From the NCBI RefSeq assembly GCF_030272615.1, contig NC_081413.1, forward strand, positions 719,343,867 to 719,407,866: a stretch of DNA of 64,000 bases, given 5' to 3'. This DNA is from Cryptomeria japonica (taxonomy: Eukaryota > Streptophyta > Pinopsida > Cupressales > Cupressaceae). Shown in pieces: positions 1 to 10,352 of the stretch. The notes beneath the pieces were generated by a model, which was not told the origin of the DNA, made no database searches, and was given only the letters and a program-made list of their open reading frames with translations. The position numbers and the translations under genes are program-made. How positions within the stretch are numbered: the stretch's first letter is position 1; each line of letters starts with the position of its first letter.

Positions 1-63
1 CATTTTGTCCTTCCATATTTTGAAGTTATCTCTATTGAACTTAGGACCTTCCCTCTTCATCAT
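1..63 (-). pseudogene. gag: CopR-1 gag, N-terminal fragment
   Basis: The reverse strand reads from an ATG at 63 and encodes MMKREGPKFNRDNFKIWKDK before leaving the window. This is the usual start of a copia gag of the UBN2/DUF4219 type, and CopR-2 has the same start at 44477. Only 21 codons are visible, so intactness cannot be judged. Confidence 0.75.
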
Positions 64-120
64 TAAGGCAGGATCTTATACCTCAAGTGGTTAAGCTTAT
101 ATCACCGAGGACCTGGAGTT

Positions 121-132
121 TCTCTGATACCA
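121..132 (-). other. CopR-1 primer binding site
   Basis: The reverse complement is TGGTATCAGAGA, matching the initiator-Met tRNA 3' end except at the last base. It lies two bases inside the LTR end, as in the other copia copies here. Confidence 0.75.
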
Positions 133-134
133 AT

Positions 135-1460
135 TGATGAATAATGATGAACAACAGATACCCTAACTAGTACTGAGAGGGGGGGGTGAATCAGTATAGA
201 CAAATTTTTTTTGACAATCTTATCAAGCTTAAAACAACACTAACCGATTGTCTTGATTACTGAACTTAACCATGGCAATATCGGTTAAACACAATAAGAC
301 TTCAAACAACATAGATCGGTAAGTCTGAACACTTCAAATACATTTAATACTTGATAACTACTTCATTCATAGACATATGCATGTGGTGTATCAACAATAC
401 CATCTACATGCATAATCACTTAAACAAAGAATACTTAATCATCACATGAAAAATGCACAACTCATGACATAGATTTTTCACGTGGAAACCCAAATGAGAA
501 AAACCACGGTGGGGATTAATACCCACAAGCTTGTTTTTGAACTCTTTAGAAGCTCGCCCTGTTAGGAGCCTAGTCCGGTTAAAGACTTTACAATAAGGTT
601 CTACTAGGAACTGATCCTGTTTAAGATCACCCAATTAAGGGATGGCTATATACCCTATTAAAGTTTGAAACCCTATTAAAGGTTACCTTCCTAGAGGATT
701 TAAAGAACTCAATGAACTTGAGTCACCTAGTTAGAGGATTTACAGTAAGCCTGTTAAAGCTACCCGGCAAAGGGATTTTCCTTCTATTGAAATGGTTAGA
801 AGACAATAGGTAAATCTTTGATCTAATAACAACACTATATGCTAAGGCAGATCCTTTCCAGTTCCTCTACACTACAATCGTACTCTACAGTTTTCTCTCA
901 TAGGTTTGGCAAGTATCTCATCACTTGGATACACATACAACATTTGCCAATAACTTACAATAACAAGCATCATCAACCTTATAGACAACAATTAGGTTGG
1001 TAGCATAAAGCCTAAACCCTAAGCATTTTAGGTTTTCATTACAAGCAGTCCAATCCTGACCATCCAAACATTTTGCATAGAGAAATACAATTTCAAACAG
1101 ATCACAAGACAATTTGCATCGTCCATTCTTCACCGCACATAGAAATCAGCAACTCGTCACGCTTTCTTCTCATACCACCAAGGAGAATGTTCATTCCTAA
1201 GGTAGACATTTAATGCAGTTGATCTTCACATGCAAGATCCTCAAGGAAATCCTTCATGTGCACAAGGCTAACATGGCATCACGATCTCATCTACCAACCA
1301 CTAGTGACACTTAGTGAAACCTCGACACCGAATCACTGCATCTCTTCATACCGGCTCACCAACTTCTTCCAATCTGCATACCGATTCACTTGCACTTATT
1401 GACATTAATGACAACATACATTATCATCATATCAACATGTTGGTTCATCATATGCCAATA
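135..1460 (-). repeat. CopR-1 5' LTR
   Basis: On the minus strand the LTR runs from TATTGGCATATG (probably TGTTGGCAT originally) to the TCATCA next to the primer site. It contains the stem-loop CGTGG...CCACG near 480-515 and a series of TAAC(A/C)(A/G)GG-type repeats at about 540-780. It is shorter than the CopR-2 5' LTR (1511 bp), so it carries internal deletions. There is no gene in it. Confidence 0.8.
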
Positions 1461-4400
1461 ATTATCAATTCTTTGTCTAATGCAAAGTATGTAGATGTTC
1501 ATGGTCTTGAAATTGCATATGAGTTATGGAAAAAACTTGAAGCGATTTATAGCACTGATGAACATGTTAAGATTGCTAAAGAGGAGAGTCTAAGAGGAAA
1601 GTTTGATGACATGCAGGTGGCTGAAGGAGATAATATCTAGTAGTACGGTCAAAGGATTAAAGATATAGTCGGTGAAATTAAGACTGCATGAGGTAAAGTG
1701 GAAGATCCCACAGTGATCAGTAAGGTATTGAGAACCCTGCTACTGGTCTATGCTAGCAAAGTTGCAGCTATTCAAGAGCTGAAGTGCATTGACAAAACTA
1801 GGGTAAATCTTGACTCCATCATTGGCAAGCTTGCTGCTTTTGAGCTAAATGGTTATGATGGTAGTGTACAGAAATCTAAGTCTGCATTTAGAGCTTCTAT
1901 TTCTAACCCATCTGTGAGGAAAAGTAGAGATGCCAGTTACAGTTATGAATCCAAATCCAGCAGAGAAGCTGATGATGAAGACAATTTAGTTGAGCTTGAA
2001 GCATTGTTGGCCAAGCGGTTGCCTAAAGGTATAGGTAAATATAGAGGTAAATTACCTTTGAAATGTTTTTCATGCAACAAGATTGGACACATTGCTGCTA
2101 ATTGTCCTAATGGTGATAATGAGCACAAACAAGAGAAATTTTAAAAGTACAAGGGTAAAGGTAAAAGAGAGTTTCTTATTATTGTTGATGGTGGTATCAC
2201 TGATGATGAATTTGATGGTGATGCTAATGAAGACATTGTGTTTGTAGCCATTAAAGAAGAGATGTCACACCAGAAGGCATTAGTATTGAGGATGGATAAC
2301 TCTGATGATCGGATCATTGATAGTGGTTGTTCATATCATATGACCGGTGATCGAAGCAAATTTCTTTCTCTAAAGGAGTTTGATGGTGGAGTTGTAAGAT
2401 TTGGTAATGACTCACCCTGCATGGTTAAAGATAAGTGAACTATTTCTCTTAATGGAAAGAGTAGCTCAGATGATGTCTATTGGGTTGAAGGTCTAAAGCA
2501 TAATCTTTTGAGTGTTGCACAACTCAATGACAAAGGATACCCATTGGAATTTAAAAATGGTATGTGCAAGATCTATGACAATAAAGGTTAACTTATTGCA
2601 ACCGGGAAGCAAACTAAAGATAACTTATTTCATCTTAATCCTAAAGTCAGCAACTGTTTAATTGCAAAGATAGATGATAGTTGGCTTTGGCATAGGATAT
2701 TTTGTCATATAAACTTTGATAACTATTAGAATCATTGACATTCCCAAAGACATTGAAACCGGGTGAATCAGTGTCTAACCGGTTAGCAGAATATTTATAC
2801 TTATTAAGAACTTTGCATCCCAAAATAGTGTATCGGTAAATAAGAATTAATGCAAAAAATAAGAATAACAAAGACATCATAGAGAACACACCATAACACA
2901 AGATATTTAATGAGGAAACCCGATGTGGGAAAAACCTCGGTGGGATTTGTGACCCACAATATTCACTCACTAGCCAATGAATAAATATTACTTACAATGA
3001 GGGGCCTGCACATTCAGGAAGGCCAGCAGCCTAGAGCTCACTGCTCCACTACAAAATAGAAGTCTCACTAACTTATAAAATGGATTATCAAAATCCAATA
3101 CAATGTACTGCTTCAAATCAGTATCAACTATGTCAGGTTCAGTACTGATTTAAGCTCAGTCTATAACCAAAAACTTCGCTGGCAACTATATCACCTTATA
3201 CAAAATTGCCTTATACTTCTCATCTATCCTCTCTCTCTCTCATATCAAAATGACCTATAAGATCTCATACATATATGAGTCTTTTACAATATGCCATGTC
3301 GTCTTTTACAGGAGATAATTACATTATAAAATAATAAACAAAAGTTTACTCCATGTCGACTTGAGTGTTGGTATGCATTGTGCCACTGCCAGTGAAGTTC
3401 CTATCGGTGTATGTAGAAGTCTATTGCCGATGCTGGTAACTTCCAGTGTGTTCCCAGATGATTGCCAGTTGGTTTCCATGAATGACAACATCAACTATTC
3501 TCATAAGAGTGTACAATGCCAACAATAAAATGGTTAAAGTGAGTAAGTCCAAGACAGTGAGAGGTTTGCCTCAGTTAGACAAACTGGTTAATTCTCTATG
3601 CAAAGAATGCCAGATGGGAAAGATGACATCCTCAACTTTCAAGAGCAAATATTTTTTAGCGGAACATTTGTTAGATTTGGTTCATACAGATCTTTGTGGA
3701 CCAATAAAAACAAAAAGTATTCAAGATGAAAGATATTTTATTATCTTCATTGGTGATTACTCAAGGATGATGTGGGTCACATTCTTGAGGGATAAGACTG
3801 AATCTTTTGGTAAGTTCATGGCATTCAGGGCCTTAGCTGAGAAAGAGAGCGGTAAGAAGATAAAGTGTCTAAGGATATATCAGGGTTGTGAATTTACTTC
3901 TGAGGAATTCACTAGGCATTGTGAAGGAAATGGTATCAAGCAGCAGCTTTCTGCACCAAGGACACCACAACAGAATGGTATCGTAAAGAGAAACAATTAG
4001 TCAGTTGTTGAAGCTGCTAGGACGATGTTGATACAAGGAGGTGTAGTGAAAAATTTCTGGAGAGAAGCTGTCAGCACAATTGTCTACATTATGAGCCAGA
4101 TTTTAGTAAAGAGAGGTAAGGACAAGACTCCTTATGAATATTGGTATGGTAGATCACCTGATGTTAGTTATTTCAAAATATTTGGAAGCAAATGTTTTAT
4201 TAAGAGAGGTGTTATATGAGCAAATTTGAGGCTAAAAGTGATGAAGGTATATTTCTTGACTATTCCACCAAGAGTAAGGCCTACAAGTGTTTTAACAACC
4301 GGACACAAAGAATTATTGAGAGTGTTGATGTTCGAGTGGATGAGTTTCTTGAAGTCTCAGAGGAAACTAGTTCAGAGAAAAAGGATGAAGATCCTTGTAT

Positions 4401-4645
4401 TTTATTTTTGGAACTAGAAACTATGAAATCTAAAACCGGCAAAGCAAATATTGATGTACCAGTTCAACTAGAAAAGATAAATTCAGAAGAAGATAATGAT
4501 AATGAAGAAGCTGAACCTAAAGATAATGATCATGTTATTCCAAGATATGTGAGATTGAATCACAATCCTGAACAAATTATTGGAGATAAGGATGTTGGAG
4601 TACTAACCAGAAGAAGAATCAGAGAAAATTCTTGCATGATCTCCA
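1461..4645 (+). pseudogene. gag-pol: CopK-1 gag-protease-integrase part (decayed)
   Basis: This is the 5' half of a copia polyprotein, starting inside gag where CopR-1 cut it. Visible parts are gag C-terminal sequence, one CCHC knuckle (CFSCNKIGHIAANC, about 2062-2105), the protease site DSGCSYHMT (about 2320; His to Tyr relative to the family), then the integrase zinc region and core (DLVHTDLCGP, about 3680). There are many stops: TAG TAG at about 1636-1641 where CopK-2 has CAA CAA, TGA at 2436-2438, TAG at 3998-4000, and a frameshift near 4216. A solo LTR interrupts it at 2724-3524. It breaks off at NA-A and resumes at 30334. Not functional. Confidence 0.85.
2724..3524 (-). repeat. Solo LTR of the NA-C family
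   Basis: A minus-strand LTR of 801 bp flanked by ATAAC (2719-2723) and ATAAA (3525-3529), an imperfect 5-bp TSD, inside the CopK-1 integrase frame. On its own strand it begins TGTTGGCATTG and ends CTAATA (probably CTAACA originally). It aligns with the NA-C LTR at 60373-61107, including the TGTGGGTCACAAATCCCA stretch and the GAGG...CCTC stem-loop (2912-2938). No internal sequence remains, so it is the product of LTR-LTR recombination. Confidence 0.85.
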
Positions 4646-5786
4646 TGTTACTACTTATCAAGTTGCCATTAGTTTCATGTCAAAGTTATTCTATATACTC
4701 TAGTCGGTTATCTCTACCGCGATATTCAGTCGGTATGCACAGTCTAGTCGGTTATTGAAGAAAGTAGTCTCAAAACGTAGTATACACCATGCTGTCTACC
4801 GAGTATCATTTCATGTATACCAAGCAACAAAGATGACACACCGAGTTGATATACACCGAGTGAAACGTGTTACCAGATTCATTGAACCTAGACATACATA
4901 TGAAAACATGTTACAAGATCTAGGCACATCTAACCATTATCACATTAAAAATTGCACTTAAAGATTCTGTATGATTTTGAGGTCATCTGACCAATGAAAT
5001 AATTTGCATGGTTATTCATTCGATAAATCATATTTGTAAGATCGAAGAAATGAATGGATCACCGTTATAAGAGATCTATTTATACAGCATGAGTTAAGAA
5101 TTAAAAAGTGTGTGTGTGCATGAGTGTAAGAAGACTATTACAGAGACACAGAGGTCACCGAGAAGGTTTTCAGAGAACAATTGCAGAACAGAGTAAATAG
5201 AAGGGTTTACCGAGTTACTATATGGGTTACCAAGGTCTGCTATAAGAAGGTAACTTATTTTGAGTACATAGAATCTGCTATAACATTCTAGATGTAAAGT
5301 TGCAGATATTTGTAATGATTTTATTGTAATATTTTGAAGTTGTAAGAGAAACCTTTAACAGGGTAAAAGACTCTAATCAAGTCTATAAATTGTAAAGCTT
5401 CTAACCAGGTGTAGCATTTAGATGAAGTGTTGTGAAATCCTTTAGCAAGGTAGATCTAACAAATCTTGTTACTCCTAACAGGGTAAGCTATCAGAAATAG
5501 CTAAACATGTAGCTCTAACCGAGCACTCTTTACTATTGCAGTAGTGAAGTTGTGGGTGTCATCCCCACCGTAGTTTTTTTCTCTAACTAAGAGTTTCTAC
5601 GTAACCAAAATATATGTGTTATGGAGTGAATCATGTATGATTGTTATCTATTTGTTTTAGCTTTATATTATGTTACTGCACTATTCGGTTTATGCATAAT
5701 AGTAAATTTATTATTGAAGAAAATTTTTGGAGTACTGATTCACCCCTCCCCTCTCAGTACATTAGATTTCCATATTGGGCCTAACA
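4646..5786 (+). repeat. NA-A 5' LTR
   Basis: 1141 bp, TGTTACTACTT to CCTAACA. It contains a TATA-like CTATTTATA near 5078-5086, a run of TAAC(A/C)(A/G)GG-type repeats at about 5340-5530, and the stem-loop CGTAG...CTACG at 5569-5601. It pairs with the 3' LTR at 29202-30328. Short open frames inside it look like chance readings. Confidence 0.88.
5569..5601 (+). promoter_or_regulatory. LTR stem-loop (NA-A 5' copy)
   Basis: The outer arms CGTAG and CTACG enclose a T run, then the inner arms CTCT and AGAG around a 5-base loop. The equivalent place in the 3' LTR (30111-30143) has CGCAG and CTGCG. The same position in other families is CGTGG/CCACG (21224-21251, 44911-44938) or GAGG/CCTC (60885-60911). 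It lies downstream of the TATA-like box, so it is probably in the transcript leader. Confidence 0.6.
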
Positions 5787-5788
5787 AT

Positions 5789-5800
5789 TGGTATCAGAGC
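5789..5800 (+). other. NA-A primer binding site
   Basis: TGGTATCAGAGC, complementary to the initiator-Met tRNA 3' end, two bases after the LTR. It is identical to the primer site of the neighbouring copia copies that have pol. Confidence 0.9.
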
Positions 5801-5848
5801 TTGAATCTTGGAAAAGGGTTTAACTTCCTAAAGAGAAAGATCTTATCA

Positions 5849-7200
5849 ATGGAAGGCTATAAACAATCTCGGAGGATTGTATATCTGCAAGAAGAACTGG
5901 ATCATGCTAATCAATTAATTGCAGACATGCAAAGACAAATGCAAAAATCTCTGAAAGTAAGAAGAAGATTATCTGATGATTTGCAGGACTCTCAAGAGTT
6001 AGTGGAACAAATTGAGACATCATCTGAGAATAGTATATCTAAAGAAACTGAAGAAATGATTAGAGTATTGAAAGAAAAGAACAAAGCATTGGCTGATCAA
6101 CTGAAAGCAATGAAAAGAGAACATGAACATTTCAGCACACAGATGATTGAAAATCTTGATGCATTGAGGACAACCGAGGATAAAGTAAGAGATCTAGAAA
6201 GAGAGAAACAACAACTTGAAGTCTTAGTATCTGATAAGAATGATGAAATCACAAGGTTGACTGGAATTCAACAAAACCTGTCAGATCAACTAGGTTATGC
6301 ACATCATGAAGCAATTCTGAAAAATGATGAGAATCAAGCATTGAAACTTGAAGTATCAAGGTTGACTAATGAACTTGAAATAGAGAAGAAATCCAAAGAA
6401 ACACTCAAGAAGAGTTATGAAGCATCAAAAATGTTGGATGAGCAACTGAATACAAGAAGACCTAGCAAAGATGCAGGACTCGGTTACAAAGGAAAAGACT
6501 CTATCGAGAAGGGAATTCATACTACCGAGAGAGGAGAACCATCAAAGCAAGCTGGAAATAAGAATAACATCAAAAGAAAGAAGCCTATTTGCAACTAATG
6601 TGGAAATCAAGGTCACATTGCCAACATGTGCCAAATCAGAAAAGGTAAGCAACCGAATGTCACTAAGTCCAAAGGTTATTGTTACAATTGCAATAAATAT
6701 GGTCACACATCTAATCAATGTAGGACAAAGTCTGTTAACAATTATCAGAAGGCAAAATTCAAAGGGTTTTGAAAAAACTGCAATAGATATGGACATAGTA
6801 CCGAGAAGTGTTGGCTTAAGCAAAAGAACTATATGTGGTCTACACACCGAGCAAATGCTAGAGGTTACCGAACTCATACACATCCTTACCGACAGTATTC
6901 TGCAGTACCATGGGATTACAATACAAGGATATGTTATGAATATTGTGGAAGATATGGACATATAAGTGCCAACTGCTTTATAAGGTTTGGAATGAACAAC
7001 CGAAGATCATGGAGAAATCCTGGTATGGCATGTTTTCATTGTCACAAAGTTGGACACTAGCTGGAGATTGCAGAGATCAACCTAGAAAAGACACTGAAGA
7101 AATAAAAGACAAATTAAAGATGATTTGGAAAAAGAAGGAAATTGTGTCAAATGAAGAAAGCACCTTACTTACCGAGTTAGGTGCACCTATTCCAAATTAA
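5849..7200 (+). pseudogene. NA-A ORF1: coiled-coil protein with five zinc knuckles
   Basis: About 450 codons, started at the ATG at 5849; an upstream open frame from 5633 lies in the LTR and looks like chance. Roughly 220 residues are charged heptad-type coiled coil (QEELDHANQLIADMQRQMQ near the start). A basic linker follows, then five CCHC-like knuckles at about 6591-6640, 6684-6730, 6768-6815, 6931-6975 and 7030-7075. Breaks: TAA at 6596-6598 inside knuckle 1, TGA at 6770-6772 replacing the first Cys of knuckle 3, and a one-base frameshift near 7058 in knuckle 5; knuckle 4 has three residues between its first two Cys. No UBN2-type gag domain is seen. It probably binds the element RNA, like a nucleocapsid. 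Confidence 0.78.
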
Positions 7201-7755
7201 TCAGTAAAGGTATGAAGGGAATGCATTCTCTCAAGGTTAAAATCTTAACAGTTCTTATTTTATCATGTACTTAATTCAAATCTGCATAATTAAGATGTAA
7301 TAGTAAGTTTGAAATTATATCAAAGTCTTTTGAAGCACTATATAGGAAAACTATCAAGTCGGTGAATACAAGAAACTTGTCTAGTCGGTAAATGAAGGAA
7401 GTTTGGTTACTCGGTTAAAATGGAAAAAGAAGAGTAAATCAGTTAAAGAGGAACCGAGTGCATTTAATGTTTTTGACCTAACCCGCACAAAGCCCAATAA
7501 GGCATATGGTGTACTTAAAAGCATTTTTGTGGTCATTTACACTTACCAAGTTTTCGAGAGAGCAGAGAAAAGTGAATCCAACACGATCAAACCTCCTACA
7601 AAGAAAATTCAAGGTATTTACATCAATCTCAACACATTGTTAAGCTAGTTTACCGATCTTATCTAGTTGCCATTATCTGCTAAGTATAAAGCGTCAGTCA
7701 TTTGAAAATCTTGAAACCCTAAGGATCCTTTGTTAGCTTTTATCTAAAATCTACA
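7201..7755 (+). promoter_or_regulatory. NA-A region between ORF1 and ORF2, promoter-like
   Basis: 555 bases with no convincing gene. At 7511-7527 the text GTACTTAAAAGCATTTTT matches the NA-B block GTATAAAAGCATTTTT (22940 onward), which has a clean TATA box. Both are followed by TTTTCGAG and an AGAG-rich stretch and preceded by a GCATT(T)AATG word. A second TATA-like GTATAAAG lies at 7684-7691, about 65 bases before the ORF2 ATG. This could be a promoter for ORF2. It is inferred from conservation only. Confidence 0.45.
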
Positions 7756-10352
7756 ATGGTGCCCAAGATCAAAGGTCCCATAGTTGTCAAGAATGTAGAG
7801 AAGCCCTCACTAAAATACTATTTGACTCCCAAAGTTGCATCTGAACCAGATGACAAAACCGCCTTTTCACTCATCCTGGATAGAGTGTTGTTAGTCGAGG
7901 ATGTGAGATTCTTCACCAAATGTCATGTTGAAGAACTCAGTCATGTTGAAATCAGAGACACCTATGATGAGCTATGCACAGATGGTAAATTGAATAGCAA
8001 GTATGAACACATCAAGATCAAGGGATTAACCGAAGCCCTAACCTATCCCCATGTGTTCAAACCCCAGTGGGTTAAGTTTGTTCTAAGTAGAGTTCACGAT
8101 GATTTCATGTGGCTAGAAGAGCAACCATTTAAGATTACCAAGGAAATCATTAATCTGATTACCGGTTACCCCATTTATGATCATGCCCAAGCCCAAAAGA
8201 TGATATCACAGAAGGAATTGATCAGTTTAACTGGAGTGGAATCAGATTGTAGAGGATTGAAACTGAATAATGTCATAGATGAAGAACTAAAATTTGCCAT
8301 TAGAGTAATGGGCTACTGTTTCTTCCAATCGGCAAGGGAAAATAGTGTACCCTGTGCAGTAGTAGACTTGGCATACAAAACTGTGAAAAAGGGAATGAAA
8401 ATTGATCTATGTGAGGTGTTGCTAAAGAACCTGTTTGAGAATTTGAACACCATCAGGAAGTCGAAGAAGAACAACTCGGCTAATACTCTAAAGTTTGGAT
8501 CATTACTGGTATGCATGTTTTTCTATTTTGAAAAACTCTTTCCATCAGTCAGTAAAGTTGTTTGGGAACTACACGGACCAATCACCCATCAGATAAATGA
8601 CTTCATCAAGAAGTTAGGTGATAATTTCAATGATATGATGGATGACTAATTCAGTAAATTTCAAGAGAAAATGCATAACAGATATAGGATTCCACCCCAG
8701 CTAGTGGAGAAATACAAAAATGATATATGTTTTGAAGTTGACACCGATTACTGTTATGTGAATGTTGTGGAACTGAGGACTCAATCTTTGTTACCAATGG
8801 GTTATGAGATTGACTTTGAGATCACATAATAACAAATTGATGCATTTCTTACATTACCGAGGCATGCTACTGAGCTAAGGTATGGAACCTATGAGGAAGT
8901 AAAGGAAAAGGTAAAAATGAGCATTATAGTACCCAAAGCTACAAGAAAGGCAACAAAAATGATAAAGGCATTGTTAGAGAAATTCGGAGAAGACTCTTCC
9001 TCTACACTTGTCGAAGGCACCATTACCATTACCAAAGAGGAATCTGAAGCCCAAGAGGCAGCAATAACACTAAGCACTGAATTGCCTAAGGGAAAAGTGT
9101 TGAAGAGAAAGAAACAAGACACATCAAAGGCTTCACTGACTCCACCTTGAAAGCGACCTAACACAAGAGCATCTACAGCTTCACCAAGTAAGAAAACAAA
9201 AAGTGTTACTACTCCCAAGGTAACAAAGACCTACAAGAAATCTACTCGGAGACTCATTTTGGCAAAAGAGTCTAGTGATACAGAATCAGAGGATGGAAGA
9301 AAATTCTAGATTGTCAAGAGCAAGAAGGTAAATATACATAGTGTTGAAAACTTCTGTGCTAGTCTGAAAGAACATGGAGGATTTGGATCATTTAGATATG
9401 TCAAGTATGAAACTAGGAATAATGATGAGAAGAGACAAATTGAAGAAGCTGTCATCTGCACACTTCTAAAATTCCGGTTAGCTCCATTGGAACTAGCTAA
9501 GTCACTTCCAAATGAACTTGCATATTGATAATAGGTGAAAGTATGCAATGGACTCGGAGAAAAAGATCAGAGAGAGAAGTCTGGTTCATCTCTTTCCTGA
9601 CATGTCAGTAGCTGAAATAAAGGAACATCTGACAACCTACAATTCAAAGTTTCTTGTCAAACAGAGAGCTTTTAAACTGATGAATGGGCTGTATATTGAA
9701 GTTGAAAATGAGACAAAAGCAAAGTGGCAGGAAATATTTAAAATCAAGGATGCCAGTGAGCAAGCTACAGTTGAAATTGTTGATGTCACCGAGCAAGATC
9801 CTGATGTTACCAAGAAAGACCCTGCTGACACCATTCAAATAGATGAAGATGTCATGGATACTGAGGCACCGGAACAAGAAATGATAGAAGGCAATGCATA
9901 TGCAAAACTTGTATCTAGTGAATCAGTCTTGGAACAAGTTTAGCCTTATCCACTAGTCAGGCAACCTGTCTCAACCGAAACCCCTCATGACATGGAGCAA
10001 GGCACCGAAGGTCACAAGTCTACAATAGCAGAAGGTACTACTCAAGAACAGACATCTCAAGCACCTTCTAACACTGAGAATGTTGAAACTGAGACACTGA
10101 GTACCGAGACACCAAAGGACTCTACAGAGACTAAAGAAACCAATCAAAGTGTTGCCTCTACCGAGCAACCTACCAAGGGTCATCAAGCCTCACAAGCCCT
10201 TGTCTTAGTTCCATCGGTGAAAGGTAAAGAAAAGAAGATGAAAAAGCATAGTTTTAAAGTTGATTTGTCAAAACCAATAGCATTGCCCAATGTAGACATA
10301 TCAAAATTGAAGGGGCAAGCACTCATTGATTTTGGTGAACTATGCAAAGCAA
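7756..10352 (+). pseudogene. NA-A ORF2, first part: large conserved protein of unknown function
   Basis: I do not recognise this protein. It starts at ATG 7756 and its frame continues across CopM-1 to 28059-28819, giving about 1,120 codons. An N-terminal domain of about 350 residues shares blocks with NA-B and NA-C: VLSRVH, ITKEI, VMGYCFF, FGSLLV and KYKNDICF. A basic Ser/Thr-rich linker follows. A middle domain (about 9545-9720, IRERSLVHLFPDMS) resembles NA-B IREKVFAQYFPDLS. Then comes a Thr/Glu-rich segment with repeated ACCGAG. Breaks: TAA 8647-8649, TAATAA 8827-8832, TGA 9148-9150, a stop cluster 9526-9534 with a frameshift, and TAG 9941-9943. No signal peptide or clear membrane segment. 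The N domain may be distantly related to plant mobile-type domains, but this is untested. Confidence 0.75.

Larger units (their letters stand above)
1..1460 (-). mobile_element. CopR-1, copia retrotransposon, 5' end only
   Basis: Ty1/copia element on the minus strand. Its 5' LTR (135-1460), primer site and first gag codons are present; the rest runs off the left edge. It matches CopR-2 at 38775-46059 in LTR text and in the gag start. On its right the sequence resumes in the gag frame of CopK-1 (from 1461), so CopR-1 inserted into CopK-1. The left TSD copy lies outside the window. Confidence 0.85.

Noticed and set aside
5787-5802. Possible tRNA-Met gene fragments at the TGGTATCAGAGC sites
   Set aside because: Each is a primer binding site directly after an LTR; no cloverleaf surrounds any of them.
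5633-5848. Upstream hydrophobic extension of NA-A ORF1 (MYDCYLFVLALYYV)
   Set aside because: It reads through the LTR end and primer site. The 3' LTR contains the same frame, so it is LTR sequence and not a signal peptide of ORF1.
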